A stretch of 64,000 nucleotides of DNA from Streptomyces xanthii (lineage in GTDB: Bacteria; Actinomycetota; Actinomycetes; Streptomycetales; Streptomycetaceae), in assembly GCF_014621695.1 (NCBI RefSeq), contig NZ_CP061281.1:2790001-2854000 (forward strand). The letters are read 5' to 3'. The first letter of the stretch is position 1. The number at the start of each line of letters is the position of its first letter. Below, in pieces: positions 1 through 11,043 of this stretch. Under the pieces are notes generated by a model. It ran no database searches. It saw only the letters and a list, made by a program, of their open reading frames with translations, and was not told the origin of the DNA. The position numbers and the translations under genes were made by a program.

Positions 1-836
1 ACGGCGTCGTCGTCATCGGTGAGGGCGAGAAGGACGAGGCCCCGATGCTGTTCAACGGCGAGCGGGTCGGTGACGGCACCGGCGCCGAGTGCGACATCGC
101 CGTGGACCCGATCGACGGTACGACGCTCTGCGCGAAGGGCATGCCGAACGCGATCGCCGTGCTGGCCGCCGCCGACCGCGGCACCATGTTCGACCCGTCG
201 GCCGTGTTCTACATGGACAAGCTGGTGACCGGCCCCGAGGCCGCCGACTACGTGGACATCAACGCCCCGGCGTCGGTGAACATCCGCCGGGTCGCCAAGG
301 CGAAGAACAAGGCCCCCGAGGACGTCACGGTGGTCATCCTCGACCGGCCGCGCCACGAGGGCATCATCAAGGAGATCCGGGAGACCGGCGCCCGTATCAA
401 GCTCATCTCGGACGGCGACGTCGCCGGCTCGATCCTCGCCGTCCGCGAGGACACCGGCGTGGACATGCTGCTCGGCATCGGCGGCACCCCCGAGGGCATC
501 ATCTCGGCGTGCGCGATCAAGTGCCTGGGCGGTGTCATCCAGGGCAAGCTGTGGCCCAAGGACGACGCGGAGCGGCAGAAGGCGCTGGACGCCGGGCACG
601 ACCTGGACCGCGTCCTGTCGACGAACGACCTGGTCTCGGGCGAGAACGTGTTCTTCGTCGCGACCGGCATCACCGACGGCGAGCTGCTGCGCGGCGTGCG
701 CTACGGCTCGGAGACGGCCACGACCTCCTCGCTCGTGATGCGTTCGAAGTCGGGCACGATCCGCCAGATCGACTCCACGCACCGGCTGCGCAAGCTGCGC
801 GCGTACAGCGCGATCGACTTCGACCGCGCCAAGTAG
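1..836 (+). CDS. glpX: Class II fructose-1,6-bisphosphatase GlpX (5' end cut by window)
   Basis: The reading frame is open from base 3 to the TAG at 836, so the N-terminus lies outside the window. GlpX hydrolyses fructose-1,6-bisphosphate to fructose-6-phosphate in gluconeogenesis, in the cytosol, and needs a divalent metal. The visible part starts in the [11 protein letters not shown] metal-site region, followed by the VDPIDGTT motif and the LDRPRHE segment typical of the class II family. About 278 residues are present out of the roughly 330-345 usual for the family, so some 60 residues are missing. A long hairpin follows immediately, and the convergent WhiB-like gene begins about 100 bp further on. 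Identity is secure from family motifs; class I enzymes have unrelated sequences. Confidence 0.95.
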   Translation, partial: GVVVIGEGEKDEAPMLFNGERVGDGTGAECDIAVDPIDGTTLCAKGMPNAIAVLAAADRGTMFDPSAVFYMDKLVTGPEAADYVDINAPASVNIRRVAKAKNKAPEDVTVVILDRPRHEGIIKEIRETGARIKLISDGDVAGSILAVREDTGVDMLLGIGGTPEGIISACAIKCLGGVIQGKLWPKDDAERQKALDAGHDLDRVLSTNDLVSGENVFFVATGITDGELLRGVRYGSETATTSSLVMRSKSGTIRQIDSTHRLRKLRAYSAIDFDRAK

Positions 837-866
837 GCGGAGCGGGCCGAGCAGACAGCAGGCTGA

Positions 867-917
867 ACAGACGCCGGAGGGCGCCCCGTGCCGTACGGGG
901 CGCCCTCCGGCGTCTGT
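867..917. terminator. Long bidirectional terminator hairpin
   Basis: Bases 867-889 and 895-917 are perfectly complementary (23 bp stem) around a 5-base loop. It lies between the convergent glpX and whiB-like genes and can serve both strands. There is no U-tract, as is usual in Streptomyces. Confidence 0.85.
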
Positions 918-938
918 GCGTGTGCGAGGCCCGGCCGC

Positions 939-1307
939 CTAGCCGGCGGCCGCCACGGCCCGTGACGCGTTCTTCAGCTCCACCTCGCGGCGCCTGCGCC
1001 GGGCGAGCACGACCCGGCGCTCCGCCGCGGTGAGGCCGCCCCACACCCCGTACGGTTCCGGCTGGAGCAGGGCGTGCTCGCGGCACTCGACCATCACGGG
1101 GCAGCGGGCGCAGACCCGCTTGGCGGCGTCCTCGCGGGACAGACGGGCCGCGGTGGGTTCCTTGGAGGGTGCGAAGAACAGGCCCGCCTCGTCCCGCCGG
1201 CACACCGCCTCGGTGTGCCACGGCTCGTCCTGGTCGCGGTCCCTGACTGGCACCCGCTGGCGCGGAACGGCGGCTACCTGCAGGGACTGGCGCGGCGGAT
1301 GCAGCAC
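939..1307 (-). CDS. wblI: WhiB-like (Wbl) iron-sulfur transcription factor
   Basis: A 122-residue Wbl protein with the four invariant cysteines expected to hold a [4Fe-4S] cluster: Cys36, then Cys66-x2-Cys69-x5-Cys75. The GVWGG turn follows at about residues 87-91, then a very basic C-terminal helix (RRRRRREVEL) likely to contact DNA. Wbl proteins act with the primary sigma factor in development, redox sensing or antibiotic resistance. The GTG start at 1307 is preceded by a good GGAG. The symbol rests on remembered position next to glpX in S. coelicolor and is only moderately certain; membership of the Wbl family is certain. Confidence 0.88.
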   Translation of the reverse strand: MLHPPRQSLQVAAVPRQRVPVRDRDQDEPWHTEAVCRRDEAGLFFAPSKEPTAARLSREDAAKRVCARCPVMVECREHALLQPEPYGVWGGLTAAERRVVLARRRRREVELKNASRAVAAAG

Positions 1308-1469
1308 GGTCTACTCCTGACGACGGCTTACGACGGCTTGCGCGAGCGGGAGACGATGCAGCAAGCTCTACCCGCTGTGTCGGCGCCTATGCACTGAGTT
1401 GCACCGAGTTCCGCCGCGCGGAAGTTCCCGCGCGCGCAAGGGAGTTAGGGCCGTCGCCCTTCCTGGGCG

Positions 1470-2165
1470 TCAGTCGAGGTGCTTGCGCAGCTGCTTGGCG
1501 ACGCTGCGGCCGACGTACTTGTGCAGATCCTTGATGATCTTGCCACGCTTGGGCTTCGCCTCGATGTTGCCGAGGACCGCGACGCCGTCGACGTGCACGA
1601 CCGGCGCGTCCGGGTCCGTCGCGTCCAGCGTGTCCACCTCGAAGTTGCCGAGGACACCGCCGCCGCTGCCGTGGAGGGTCACGTTCTCGGGGACGCGGAT
1701 CTCCACGTTGCCGAAGACGGAGACCGCCTTGATGTAGATCCGGCGGTGCTCGAAGATCGCCTCGCTGAGGTCGATCTCGATGTTCCCGAACACCGCGTAC
1801 GCGTGCGTGCGCTGCCCCACGCGCCAGCGGCCCTTGCGGCCGGCCGCGCTGAACACCGCCACCAGGTTGTCGCTCGGCACGGCCGGGGCCACGCCGGGCG
1901 GCATCGCGCCGGGCGCCGGGCGGGTCGCTCCGGGGCGGGGCGTGTGGTCGCCGGGCAGGTCGCGTACGAGCGGCTCCAGGTCGCCGACCGTCTTGGCCCG
2001 GTAGACCCCGTCGATGCGCTCGGCGTGCTCGTCGGCGTCGAGCCGGCCCTCGGCGAGCGCCTCGCGCAGGATGTCCGCGATCCGGTCCCGGTCGGCGTCG
2101 GAGGCACGCAGCTCGGCCGGGTCCGCCGCGGGGGCGCTCTCTTGGGGGCGCTTGTGAAGGTCCAC
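1470..2165 (-). CDS. DUF1707 protein with LiaF-like C-terminal domain
   Basis: 231 residues. Residues about 20-75 (LRASDADRDRIADILREA, then the EGRLDADEHAERID segment) match the DUF1707 (SHOCT-like) helical domain common in actinobacteria. The C-terminal half is rich in short beta repeats such as FGNIEI and LGNFEV, like the DUF2154/LiaF beta-helix that senses cell-envelope stress in firmicutes. There is no signal peptide or clear membrane helix, so it is probably cytosolic or peripheral. The GTG start at 2165 has no Shine-Dalgarno, but a TAATCT-like -10 box sits about 7 bases upstream, which suggests a leaderless transcript. Function is not established; an envelope-stress role is inference. 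Confidence 0.8.
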   Translation of the reverse strand: MDLHKRPQESAPAADPAELRASDADRDRIADILREALAEGRLDADEHAERIDGVYRAKTVGDLEPLVRDLPGDHTPRPGATRPAPGAMPPGVAPAVPSDNLVAVFSAAGRKGRWRVGQRTHAYAVFGNIEIDLSEAIFEHRRIYIKAVSVFGNVEIRVPENVTLHGSGGGVLGNFEVDTLDATDPDAPVVHVDGVAVLGNIEAKPKRGKIIKDLHKYVGRSVAKQLRKHLD

Positions 2166-2183
2166 GACAGCAGATTACACAGA

Positions 2184-2197
2184 CGCGATAGATCGCG
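2184..2197. promoter_or_regulatory. Palindrome upstream of DUF1707 gene
   Basis: CGCGATAGATCGCG is a perfect 6+6 palindrome with a 2-base spacer. It lies 19-32 bases upstream of the leaderless-looking GTG of the DUF1707 gene, where the -10/-35 spacer would be. It is a plausible operator; the binding protein is unknown. Confidence 0.45.
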
Positions 2198-2319
2198 ACT
2201 AGGGGCCCGCGCGGCCGACTGAGCCTTACCTCACAGACTCGCCCGCGCTGTCAGGTTCTACGCTGGTTGGCGCTGCCAACGGATGCCAGCTGCTGTCTGT
2301 CAAGTGAGGAATGGGCGAG

Positions 2320-3987
<1,668 letters not shown>

Positions 3988-4005
3988 GGCCCCGCGCGCA
4001 GGACA

Positions 4006-4045
4006 CGGACGGCCCCGGTCACCTCTCGGTGAGCGGGGCCGTCCG
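4006..4045. terminator. Bidirectional terminator between fumarase and SGNH hydrolase genes
   Basis: The arms 4006-4017 and 4034-4045 are perfectly complementary (12 bp), and the inner bases (tcacc/ggtga) extend the stem after one mismatch. It sits between two convergent stop codons. Confidence 0.8.
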
Positions 4046-4066
4046 CCTGTGCGGTGGGGGGTGGGG

Positions 4067-5593
4067 TCAGGCGGTGAACCGCTGGCTAGCCGAGCCGTCG
4101 CACTTCTGCAGGCGGATCTGCGACTTGGCGGCGGACTGGGTCAGGCACATGCCGGTCGCGGCGGCGGGGCGCAGGGTGTCGCCGTTGCGCACGAACTTCT
4201 GGTGCTGGCCGCCGTGGCAGTTCCAGACGATCATTCCGGCGCCGGCCGAGTAGGTGTCGTCGCCGGTGTCCAGGCAGCGGTCCTGGGTGAGGCCGGTGAT
4301 GACGGTCTGGCGGGCCGAGTCGTACCACCAGGTCTGGTTACGGGTGCCGGCGCAGTCCCAGCCGAGGACGCGGGTGCCGTTGGAGCTGACGGAGCTGTCG
4401 ACGTCCATGCAGTTGCCGGTGGCGGCGTTCTTGAGCGGCTTGTAGACGTCGTCCCAGGCGAGCGGGAACAGGGTGGGCTTGCCGGCCGAGTTGACGTCCG
4501 CGCAACTGGCCTCCTTCAGCCCGGAGTTGTAGAGCTGGGTGAGGCAGGAGGCGAAGGCCAGGTGGCCGCGGGCGTTGGGGTGGAAGGACTGGCGCAGCGA
4601 GTTCTCGTCCGGGGTGCCGGGCTTGGAGAGGTCGATGAACGCGCCGCGGGCCCAGGTGTCCTCCATGCAGACCTCGTGGCCCTGGAAGAGCCGCGAGTTG
4701 TCGAGGTAGGTGGCGCCGGTGTCCTGGGCGATCTTCCGCATGCCGCGCTCGAAGGCGGGGACGGCGACGTTGCGGCCCCACTTGGTGTCGGAGTCGTAGC
4801 CGAGGCCGCCGCAGGCGAGCTTGCCGGGGAAGCTGGGGTTGTCGTGGAAGTCGGGGCCGATCGGGCTCGGGTAGCCCATGACGACGAGCTTGTAGTCGCC
4901 GTCGGCGTAGCCCGCGTCGCGCATGGTGGTGCGCAGGTCGCGCACGGTCTGCTCGACCTTGGGCACGAGGGCGTCGACGCGGGACTGCCAGCCGGCCGCG
5001 TACTTGGACTCGCAGGGGCCCTGGGAGAGCAGGTAGCGCTGGACGCAGTCGGTCATGACGGGGCCGAACTGGAGGTCGTCGTTGGCGCCGGCGACGAGCA
5101 GCACCATCTTGACCTTGGTGTTGCGGGCCTTGACGGCGAGGTTGTCGCTCTGGACGAGCTCGTCGGCGTACTGCTTGCTGCCGCCGATGCGGATGTTCCC
5201 GGTGTAGGCGCCGGAGCAGGAGACGTTGTAGGTGACGTCCGCCGGGATGGTGGTCTTGTGGATGGCGGAGTCCGCCGAACGGTGGCACCAGTTGTCGGGG
5301 CCGTTGGTGGGCGATTCGTAGGTGCCGATGCCCTCGCCGGAGATCTCGCTGTCGCCGAGCGAGACGAGCGAGGTCTTGCGGTCGGCGAGCGGCCGTTCGG
5401 CCGGGTCCCCGTAGAGCTTGGTGGCCTCGGCGGCGCGGACCTGCTCGAGTTCGGGCGGGAGCGGTGTGCTCGCGGTGGCTGTGGCGGTCGCGTCCGGTGC
5501 CGCGCCCGCGGTGGGGGCCGCGAGCCCGAGCACGGCCGCCGCCACCGCGACAGCGGCGGCCGTACAGCGGATTCTGGGTCTGATGCGTTGCAT
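4067..5593 (-). CDS. Secreted SGNH hydrolase with C-terminal ricin-B lectin domain
   Basis: 508 residues. A classic secretion signal fills residues 1-32 (basic start, Ala-rich core, ending APTAGAA). The catalytic SGNH-type esterase/lipase domain begins with SLGDSEISGEG (nucleophile Ser near residue 80) and closes with HPNARGHLAF carrying the catalytic His. From about residue 385 a ricin-type beta-trefoil follows (TGNCMDVDSS, RNQTWWYD, CLDTGDDTYSAGAG), which should bind carbohydrate. The likely role is hydrolysis of an ester on a polysaccharide or lipid outside the cell. The ATG at 5593 has a strong GGGGAGG. It is divergent from fumC, about 130 bp away. The substrate cannot be told from sequence. 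Confidence 0.9.
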   Translation of the reverse strand: MQRIRPRIRCTAAAVAVAAAVLGLAAPTAGAAPDATATATASTPLPPELEQVRAAEATKLYGDPAERPLADRKTSLVSLGDSEISGEGIGTYESPTNGPDNWCHRSADSAIHKTTIPADVTYNVSCSGAYTGNIRIGGSKQYADELVQSDNLAVKARNTKVKMVLLVAGANDDLQFGPVMTDCVQRYLLSQGPCESKYAAGWQSRVDALVPKVEQTVRDLRTTMRDAGYADGDYKLVVMGYPSPIGPDFHDNPSFPGKLACGGLGYDSDTKWGRNVAVPAFERGMRKIAQDTGATYLDNSRLFQGHEVCMEDTWARGAFIDLSKPGTPDENSLRQSFHPNARGHLAFASCLTQLYNSGLKEASCADVNSAGKPTLFPLAWDDVYKPLKNAATGNCMDVDSSVSSNGTRVLGWDCAGTRNQTWWYDSARQTVITGLTQDRCLDTGDDTYSAGAGMIVWNCHGGQHQKFVRNGDTLRPAAATGMCLTQSAAKSQIRLQKCDGSASQRFTA

Positions 5594-5725
5594 GACGCCT
5601 CCCCGGCTTCGGTGTTACCCGAGGTATTTACTGGTGGGTAGGCGCCATGGGAATAGCCAGAACAAGACAACTGCTCAACTTTTAGAGAGCTGCACGGCGG
5701 GTTTCGCCGGTGTTTCGGAGGGTTT

Positions 5726-7129
5726 GTGGCGATGACGAACGACGACAGCGGGTACCGGATCGAGCACGACTCCATGGGCGAGGTGCGGGTGCCGGCCGAC
5801 GCCAAGTGGCGGGCCCAGACCCAGCGCGCCGTGGAGAACTTCCCCGTCTCGGGGCAGCGCCTGGAGCGCGCCCACATCGAGGCGCTCGCCCGGATCAAGG
5901 CCGCCGCGGCGAAGGTCAACGCGGAGCTCGGGGTGCTCGACAAGGACGTGGCGCAGGCCATCGTGGACGCCGCCGCCGAGGTGGTCGAGGGCCGCTGGGA
6001 CGACCAGTTCCCCGTCGACGTCTTCCAGACCGGCTCGGGCACCTCCTCCAACATGAACACGAACGAGGTCCTGGCCACCCTCGCCACCGAGCGCCTGGGC
6101 CGCGACGTCCACCCCAACGACCACGTCAACGCCTCGCAGTCGTCGAACGACGTGTTCCCCTCCTCCATCCACATCGCGGCGACCGCCGCCGTCACCCACG
6201 ACCTGATCCCGGCGCTCCACCACCTCTCCGCGGCCCTGGAGCGCAAGGCCGCCGAGTTCGCCGACGTCGTCAAGGCGGGCCGCACCCACCTGATGGACGC
6301 CACGCCGGTGACCCTCGGCCAGGAGTTCGGCGGCTACGCGGCGCAGATCCGCTTCGGCGTGGAGCGGCTGCGCGCCTCGCTCCCCCGCCTGGCCGAACTC
6401 CCCCTGGGCGGCACCGCCGTGGGCACCGGGATCAACACGCCGCCCGGGTTCTCCGCCGCCGTCATCGCCGAGGTCGCCCGCACCACCGGGCTCCCCCTCA
6501 CCGAGGCCCGCGACCACTTCGAGGCGCAGGGCGCGCGCGACGGCATCGTCGAGACCAGCGGACAGCTGCGCACCATCGCGATCGGCCTCACGAAGATCTC
6601 CAACGACCTGCGCTGGGCCGCGTCCGGGCCGCGCACGGGCCTGGCCGAGATCCAGCTCCCCGACCTCCAGCCGGGCTCCTCGATCATGCCGGGGAAGGTG
6701 AATCCGGTCATTCCCGAGGCGACCCTGATGGTCGCCGCGCAGGTGATCGGCAACGACGCGACGGTCGCCACGGCGGGCGCCGCCGGCAACTTCGAGCTGA
6801 ACGTGATGCTGCCGGTCATCGCCAAGAACGTCCTGGAGTCGATCCGCCTCCTCGCGAACGTCTCCCGTCTCCTCGCCGACCGCACGGTCGACGGCATCAC
6901 CGCCGACCGCGAACGGGCCCGCGAGTACGCCGAGTCCTCGCCGTCCGTGGTCACGCCGCTGAACAAGTACATCGGCTACGAGGAGGCCGCCAAGGTCGCC
7001 AAGAAGTCCCTCGCAGAGCGGCGGACGATCCGCGAGGTGGTCCTGGAGGGCGGCTACGTGGAGCGCGGGGACCTGACGGTCGAGCAGCTCGACGAGGCCC
7101 TCGACGTCCTGCGCATGACCCGCCCCTGA
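5726..7129 (+). CDS. fumC: Fumarate hydratase class II
   Basis: Cofactor-free, oxygen-stable fumarase of the fumarase/aspartase superfamily, 467 residues, normal length, active as a cytosolic tetramer. Diagnostic segments are [15 protein letters not shown] near residue 101, [14 protein letters not shown] near 134, [16 protein letters not shown], and the superfamily signature [12 protein letters not shown] at 317-328 that carries the catalytic serine loop. GGAGG at 5717-5721 is 4 bases from the GTG at 5726 and 10 from an in-frame ATG at 5732, so the protein may start two residues later. It backs up the class I enzyme under iron limitation or oxidative stress (family knowledge). Confidence 0.95.
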   Translation: MAMTNDDSGYRIEHDSMGEVRVPADAKWRAQTQRAVENFPVSGQRLERAHIEALARIKAAAAKVNAELGVLDKDVAQAIVDAAAEVVEGRWDDQFPVDVFQTGSGTSSNMNTNEVLATLATERLGRDVHPNDHVNASQSSNDVFPSSIHIAATAAVTHDLIPALHHLSAALERKAAEFADVVKAGRTHLMDATPVTLGQEFGGYAAQIRFGVERLRASLPRLAELPLGGTAVGTGINTPPGFSAAVIAEVARTTGLPLTEARDHFEAQGARDGIVETSGQLRTIAIGLTKISNDLRWAASGPRTGLAEIQLPDLQPGSSIMPGKVNPVIPEATLMVAAQVIGNDATVATAGAAGNFELNVMLPVIAKNVLESIRLLANVSRLLADRTVDGITADRERAREYAESSPSVVTPLNKYIGYEEAAKVAKKSLAERRTIREVVLEGGYVERGDLTVEQLDEALDVLRMTRP

Positions 7130-7224
7130 CCGTGTGCCTCGCGGGGAGCCCGGCGGCGTGACGCGGTGACTCGATCGTGATGCGCACCGCAGCGCGTAAT
7201 GGCCTGAGCCCCTAACATCTGGCC

Positions 7225-7896
7225 ATGAACGACAACGACCGGACAGGTGGAGGGCGCTGGGCGCCCGGTGAGCAGATCCTGTGGCGCTATCGCGCCAACG
7301 GGGGCGACGGGTTCCACATCTGCCGTCCGGTCACGGTCGTCGAGGATTCGGCCGATCTGCTCGCGGTGTGGCTGGCGCCCGGCACCGAGTGCGTCAAGCC
7401 CGTGCTCGCCGACGGCACCCCGCTGCACCGCGAGCCGCTGGCCACCCGCTACACGAAGCCGCGCACGCTGCTGCGCGACCGCTGGCTGGGCACGGGCGTG
7501 CTCAAGCTGGCCCGGCCCGGCGAGCCCTGGTCGGTGTGGCTGTTCTGGGAGCGCGGCTGGTCCTTCCGCAACTGGTACGTGAACCTGGAGCAGCCCCGGA
7601 CCCGCTGGTCGGGCGGGGTCGACTCCGAGGACCACTACCTGGACCTGTCGGTGTACCCGGACCGCAGCTGGCGCTGGCACGACGAGGACGAGTTCGCGCG
7701 GGCCCGCGAGGTCGGACTGATGAACGCGGCGCAGGCCGCCTCCGTACGGGAGGCGGGGCGCCGCGCGGTCCGGGTGATCGAGGCGTGGGGCCATCCGTTC
7801 CCGGACGGCTGGCCGGACTGGCGGCCCGATCCCGCGTGGCCGGTTCCGGCCCTGCCGGGCGACTGGGACCGTACGCCCGCGCACGTGTCCTCATGA
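7225..7896 (+). CDS. DUF402 domain protein (FomD-like)
   Basis: 223 residues, ATG at 7225. The DUF402 fold is recognisable from RYRANGGDGFHICRPVTVV near the start, the LFWERGWSFRNWYVNLEQP core and the acidic DLSVYPDRSWRWHDEDEF segment near residue 140, which supplies metal-binding acidic residues in this family. FomD, the characterised member, hydrolyses cytidylyl-phosphonate intermediates; many streptomycete paralogues have no known role and are presumed phosphohydrolases. No signal peptide or membrane segment is seen. It stands alone upstream of the methyltransferase gene. Confidence 0.8.
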   Translation: MNDNDRTGGGRWAPGEQILWRYRANGGDGFHICRPVTVVEDSADLLAVWLAPGTECVKPVLADGTPLHREPLATRYTKPRTLLRDRWLGTGVLKLARPGEPWSVWLFWERGWSFRNWYVNLEQPRTRWSGGVDSEDHYLDLSVYPDRSWRWHDEDEFARAREVGLMNAAQAASVREAGRRAVRVIEAWGHPFPDGWPDWRPDPAWPVPALPGDWDRTPAHVSS

Positions 7897-8055
7897 GACC
7901 CTTGATGCGCCCCCAGGCAGTAAACGTAGGATCGTCCTCCGCAACAGCGCGGCGCAGCGCGGGAAGTGGCGGAGGAAGCATCACCGGCCGCAACTCTTCG
8001 CGTGTGCGGCAGGTCTGACACGATGTCGACGAGGTCATCGAGGGGCGGCGGGACC

Positions 8056-8745
8056 GTGAGTCAGAGCAGTGGAGCGTACGAGGGGTCCGGGGCGGGCGGC
8101 GCGGCCGACCGGTCGGACCAAGCCGCGGCCTTCGACGCGATCGGGGCGCGCTACGACGAGGCGTTCCCGCACAAGGACGGCCAACTGGCCTCGGTGGAGC
8201 GGCTCCTGGCCGCGCTCGCGCCCGGCGCCCGGGTGCTCGACGTGGGCTGCGGCACCGGGGTGCCCACGGCCCGGCAGCTCGTGGACGCGGGGCATCCGGT
8301 GGTCGGCGTCGACCTGTCGGCGGGCATGCTGGAGCTGGCCCGCAAGCACGTGCCGGAGGCCGAGTTCCGCCAGGCCGACCTGACGACGCTGGCCGCCGAC
8401 GGGCCGGACGGGCTCGGGCGGTTCGACGCGGTCACCTGTTTCTTCACCCTGCTGATGCTGCCTCGCGCGGAGATCCCGGGCGCCCTGCGGCTGCTGCGCT
8501 CGCTGCTGCGGCCCGGGGGGCGGCTCGCGCTGTCCATGGTCGAGGCGGACCTGGACGACACGGAGATCCCGTTCCTGGGTTCCACGATCCGGGTTTCCGG
8601 GTACCTGCGGGACGAGCTGCACCGGACCGTGCGCGAAGCGGGCTTCGAGATCACCGGCGAGGAGACGTACGCGTACGCTCCCGCGAGCACCGACGCCCCA
8701 CCCGAGCACCAGCTGTTCATCGACTGCCGGCGCACCGGCGAGTAG
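8056..8745 (+). CDS. Class I SAM-dependent methyltransferase
   Basis: About 229 residues from the GTG at 8056 (GAGGGG about 10 bases upstream). In-frame ATGs at 8023 and 7966 would give longer forms and cannot be excluded. The SAM-binding glycine loop is VLDVGCGTGVPTARQL, followed by the acidic end of strand 2 in VGVDLSAGMLELA and a motif near RFDAVTCFFTLLMLP. This is the Methyltransf_25/11 type. The substrate is not inferable. The next gene starts 37 bp downstream on the same strand, so the two may be co-transcribed. Confidence 0.85.
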   Translation: MSQSSGAYEGSGAGGAADRSDQAAAFDAIGARYDEAFPHKDGQLASVERLLAALAPGARVLDVGCGTGVPTARQLVDAGHPVVGVDLSAGMLELARKHVPEAEFRQADLTTLAADGPDGLGRFDAVTCFFTLLMLPRAEIPGALRLLRSLLRPGGRLALSMVEADLDDTEIPFLGSTIRVSGYLRDELHRTVREAGFEITGEETYAYAPASTDAPPEHQLFIDCRRTGE

Positions 8746-8782
8746 CACGGCGCGCAGCCCCGGACGGACGGATTCGACACGC

Positions 8783-10837
8783 GTGACGGAGCACTCAGCC
8801 TCTTACCCAGGCTCGCACGACGGCCCCCGCGGCCAGGCGGCCCGCCCGGCCGACCCCCGCGGGGCGCTGCGGCATGCCCCGCAGGCGTCCGCGGCCCCCG
8901 GCGGCTTACCGGAGCAGCCGCGCCGGGCCGCCGCGCCGTCCACCGCGGCCTCCTCCGCCGCGGCCTCCTCCTCGGCCGCCGCGGACGCCGAGCACTCGCA
9001 GCCCCGTACCCCCTCCCCGGAGCCGGTGCGTCCGGCCGGGCCGCCGGACGGCGGCGAGCGCCGCTCCGGCCAGCCGCGCCCGGCGGGCCAGCCGGTGGCG
9101 ATGCGCCGGGACGGGGACCGGCTGCGGTTCGTGGGGGCCGCGACCCGGCGGATCGCCCGCGGCATCGACCTCGACGAGATCGTGATGGGGCTGTGCCGGG
9201 CGACCGTGCCGACGTTCTCCGACGCGATCCTCGTGTACCTGCGCGAGCCGCTGCCCGTCGGCGACGAGCGGCCCACGGGCCCGATGGTGCTGCGGCTGCG
9301 CCGCACCGACCGGATCCCGGACGCGGACGACACCGACACGGACTCGGACAGTGGGAGCGGTACCCTTCCGGCCGCGCTGCCGCAGCCCGAACTGGCGGCG
9401 GGCAGCGCGGAGTTGTGCGAGGTCCGCACCGGTGGCGCGCTCGCGGAGGTGCTGCGCGGGGTGCGACCGGTGTTCGCGGACTCCCCCGCGGCGATCGCCG
9501 CGCTGCCCGAACTGCTCGGCGACTGCCGGTCGTTGCCGACCGGCCGCCGGGCGATCCTGGCACCGCTGCGGGGGCGGCGCCGGGTGATCGGTGCCGCCGT
9601 GTTCCTGCGCCGCCCGGACCGGATCCCGTTCGACGCGGACGACCTCCTCGTCGCGGGCCAGCTGGCGACGCACAGCGCGCTGGGCATCGACAAGGCGGTC
9701 CTGTACGGGCGCGAGGCGTACATCGCGGACGAGCTGCAGCGCACGATGCTGCCCGAGACGCTGCCGCGGCCCACGGGCGTGCGGCTGGCCTCGCGGTATC
9801 TGCCGGCGGCGGAGACGGCGCGGGTCGGCGGCGACTGGTACGACGCGATCCCGCTGCCGGGCAGCCGGGTCGCGCTGGTCGTCGGCGACGTCATGGGACA
9901 CTCCATGACCTCGGCGGCGATCATGGGCCAGCTGCGGACGACGGCGCAGACGCTGGCCGGCCTCGACCTGCCGCCGCAGGAGGTGCTCCACCACCTCGAC
10001 GAGCAGGCGCAGCGGCTCGGCACGGACCGCATGGCGACCTGCATGTACGCGGTCTACGACCCGGTCTCGCACCGCATCACGATCGCCAACGCGGGCCATC
10101 CGCCGCCGGTGCTGCTGCACCTGGGCGGGCGGGCCGAGGTGCTGCGGGTGCCGCCGGGCGCGCCCATCGGGGTCGGCGGGGTCGACTTCGAGGCCGTCGA
10201 GCTGGACGCGCCGGCCGGGGCGACGCTGCTCCTGTACACGGACGGGCTCGTCGAATCACGGCTGCGGGACGTCTGGACGGGCATAGAGCAGCTGCGTGAA
10301 CGGCTCGCGGCGACCGCGCAGTTGACGGGGCCGGACCATCCGCCGCCGCTGGAGGCGCTGTGCGACGAGGTCCTCGACATGCTCGGCCCGGGCGACCGGG
10401 ACGACGACATCGCGCTGCTCGCGGCGCGGTTCGACGGGATCGCGCCCAGCGATGTCGCGTACTGGTTCCTGGAGCCGGAGGACGCGGCGCCGTCGCGGGC
10501 GCGGCGGCTCGCGCGCTCGGCGCTGGCCCGCTGGGGTCTGGAGGAACTCACCGACTCCGTCGAGCTGTTGGTGAGCGAGGTCGTGACGAACGCGGTGCGG
10601 TACGCCTCGCGGCCGGTGACGCTGCGGTTGTTGCGGACCGATGTGCTGCGGTGCGAGGTGGGCGATGACGTGCCGCAGTTGCCGCGGCTGCGGCAGGCTC
10701 GGGCCACGGACGAGGGTGGGCGGGGTCTGTATCTCGTCAATCGGCTGGCGCGGCGCTGGGGGGCGACTCGGTTGTCGACGGGCAAGGTGGTGTGGTTCGA
10801 GCTCTCCTTGCCGGGGGCGGCGGGTTCAGCGCCGTAG
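8783..10837 (+). CDS. SpoIIE-type PP2C phosphatase with GAF and ATP-binding domains
   Basis: 684 residues. Residues 1-110 are a low-complexity Ala/Pro/Ser-rich leader. A GAF-like sensor spans about 115-305 (VGAATRRIARGIDLDEIV to HSALGIDKAVLYGREA). A SpoIIE/PP2C phosphatase follows (GGDWYDAIPLPGSRVALVVG, then GHSMTSAAIMGQLR, ANAGHPPPVLL and LLLYTDGLVESR, with the metal-binding Asp residues in place). The chain ends in an HATPase_c anti-sigma kinase-like domain (LVSEVVTNAVRYA and EGGRGLYLVNRLARRWG). Such proteins couple a signal to partner-switching control of sigma factors through anti-sigma-factor antagonists. No partner gene lies beside it. The GTG start at 8783 is the furthest plausible one. 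Confidence 0.92.
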   Translation: MTEHSASYPGSHDGPRGQAARPADPRGALRHAPQASAAPGGLPEQPRRAAAPSTAASSAAASSSAAADAEHSQPRTPSPEPVRPAGPPDGGERRSGQPRPAGQPVAMRRDGDRLRFVGAATRRIARGIDLDEIVMGLCRATVPTFSDAILVYLREPLPVGDERPTGPMVLRLRRTDRIPDADDTDTDSDSGSGTLPAALPQPELAAGSAELCEVRTGGALAEVLRGVRPVFADSPAAIAALPELLGDCRSLPTGRRAILAPLRGRRRVIGAAVFLRRPDRIPFDADDLLVAGQLATHSALGIDKAVLYGREAYIADELQRTMLPETLPRPTGVRLASRYLPAAETARVGGDWYDAIPLPGSRVALVVGDVMGHSMTSAAIMGQLRTTAQTLAGLDLPPQEVLHHLDEQAQRLGTDRMATCMYAVYDPVSHRITIANAGHPPPVLLHLGGRAEVLRVPPGAPIGVGGVDFEAVELDAPAGATLLLYTDGLVESRLRDVWTGIEQLRERLAATAQLTGPDHPPPLEALCDEVLDMLGPGDRDDDIALLAARFDGIAPSDVAYWFLEPEDAAPSRARRLARSALARWGLEELTDSVELLVSEVVTNAVRYASRPVTLRLLRTDVLRCEVGDDVPQLPRLRQARATDEGGRGLYLVNRLARRWGATRLSTGKVVWFELSLPGAAGSAP

Positions 10838-10873
10838 CTTCGTCGCGGGGTCGCCAGGTGCCGGTCTCGTCGT

Positions 10874-11018
10874 GGCTGGTCGCGCAGTTCCCCGCGCCCC
10901 TGGAAGGCATGCGGCTTCGCCGCGCCTTCCCCAGATGAAAGGCACCCCGCACCTTTCTCGGGGAAATGCGACCCGAAGGGTCTGCATTTCAGGGGCGCGG
11001 GGAACTGCGCGACCAGCC
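10874..11018. repeat. 145-bp intergenic element with 28-bp perfect terminal inverted repeats
   Basis: Bases 10874-10901 are the exact reverse complement of 10991-11018. The 89-base core contains further short palindromes. The core closely matches the one starting at 18608. It sits between the convergent SpoIIE-type and Lrp/AsnC genes, so it may also act as a bidirectional terminator. It encodes no protein. Confidence 0.88.
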
Positions 11019-11043
11019 CCCACGCACCCGCACTCGGCTGCGG

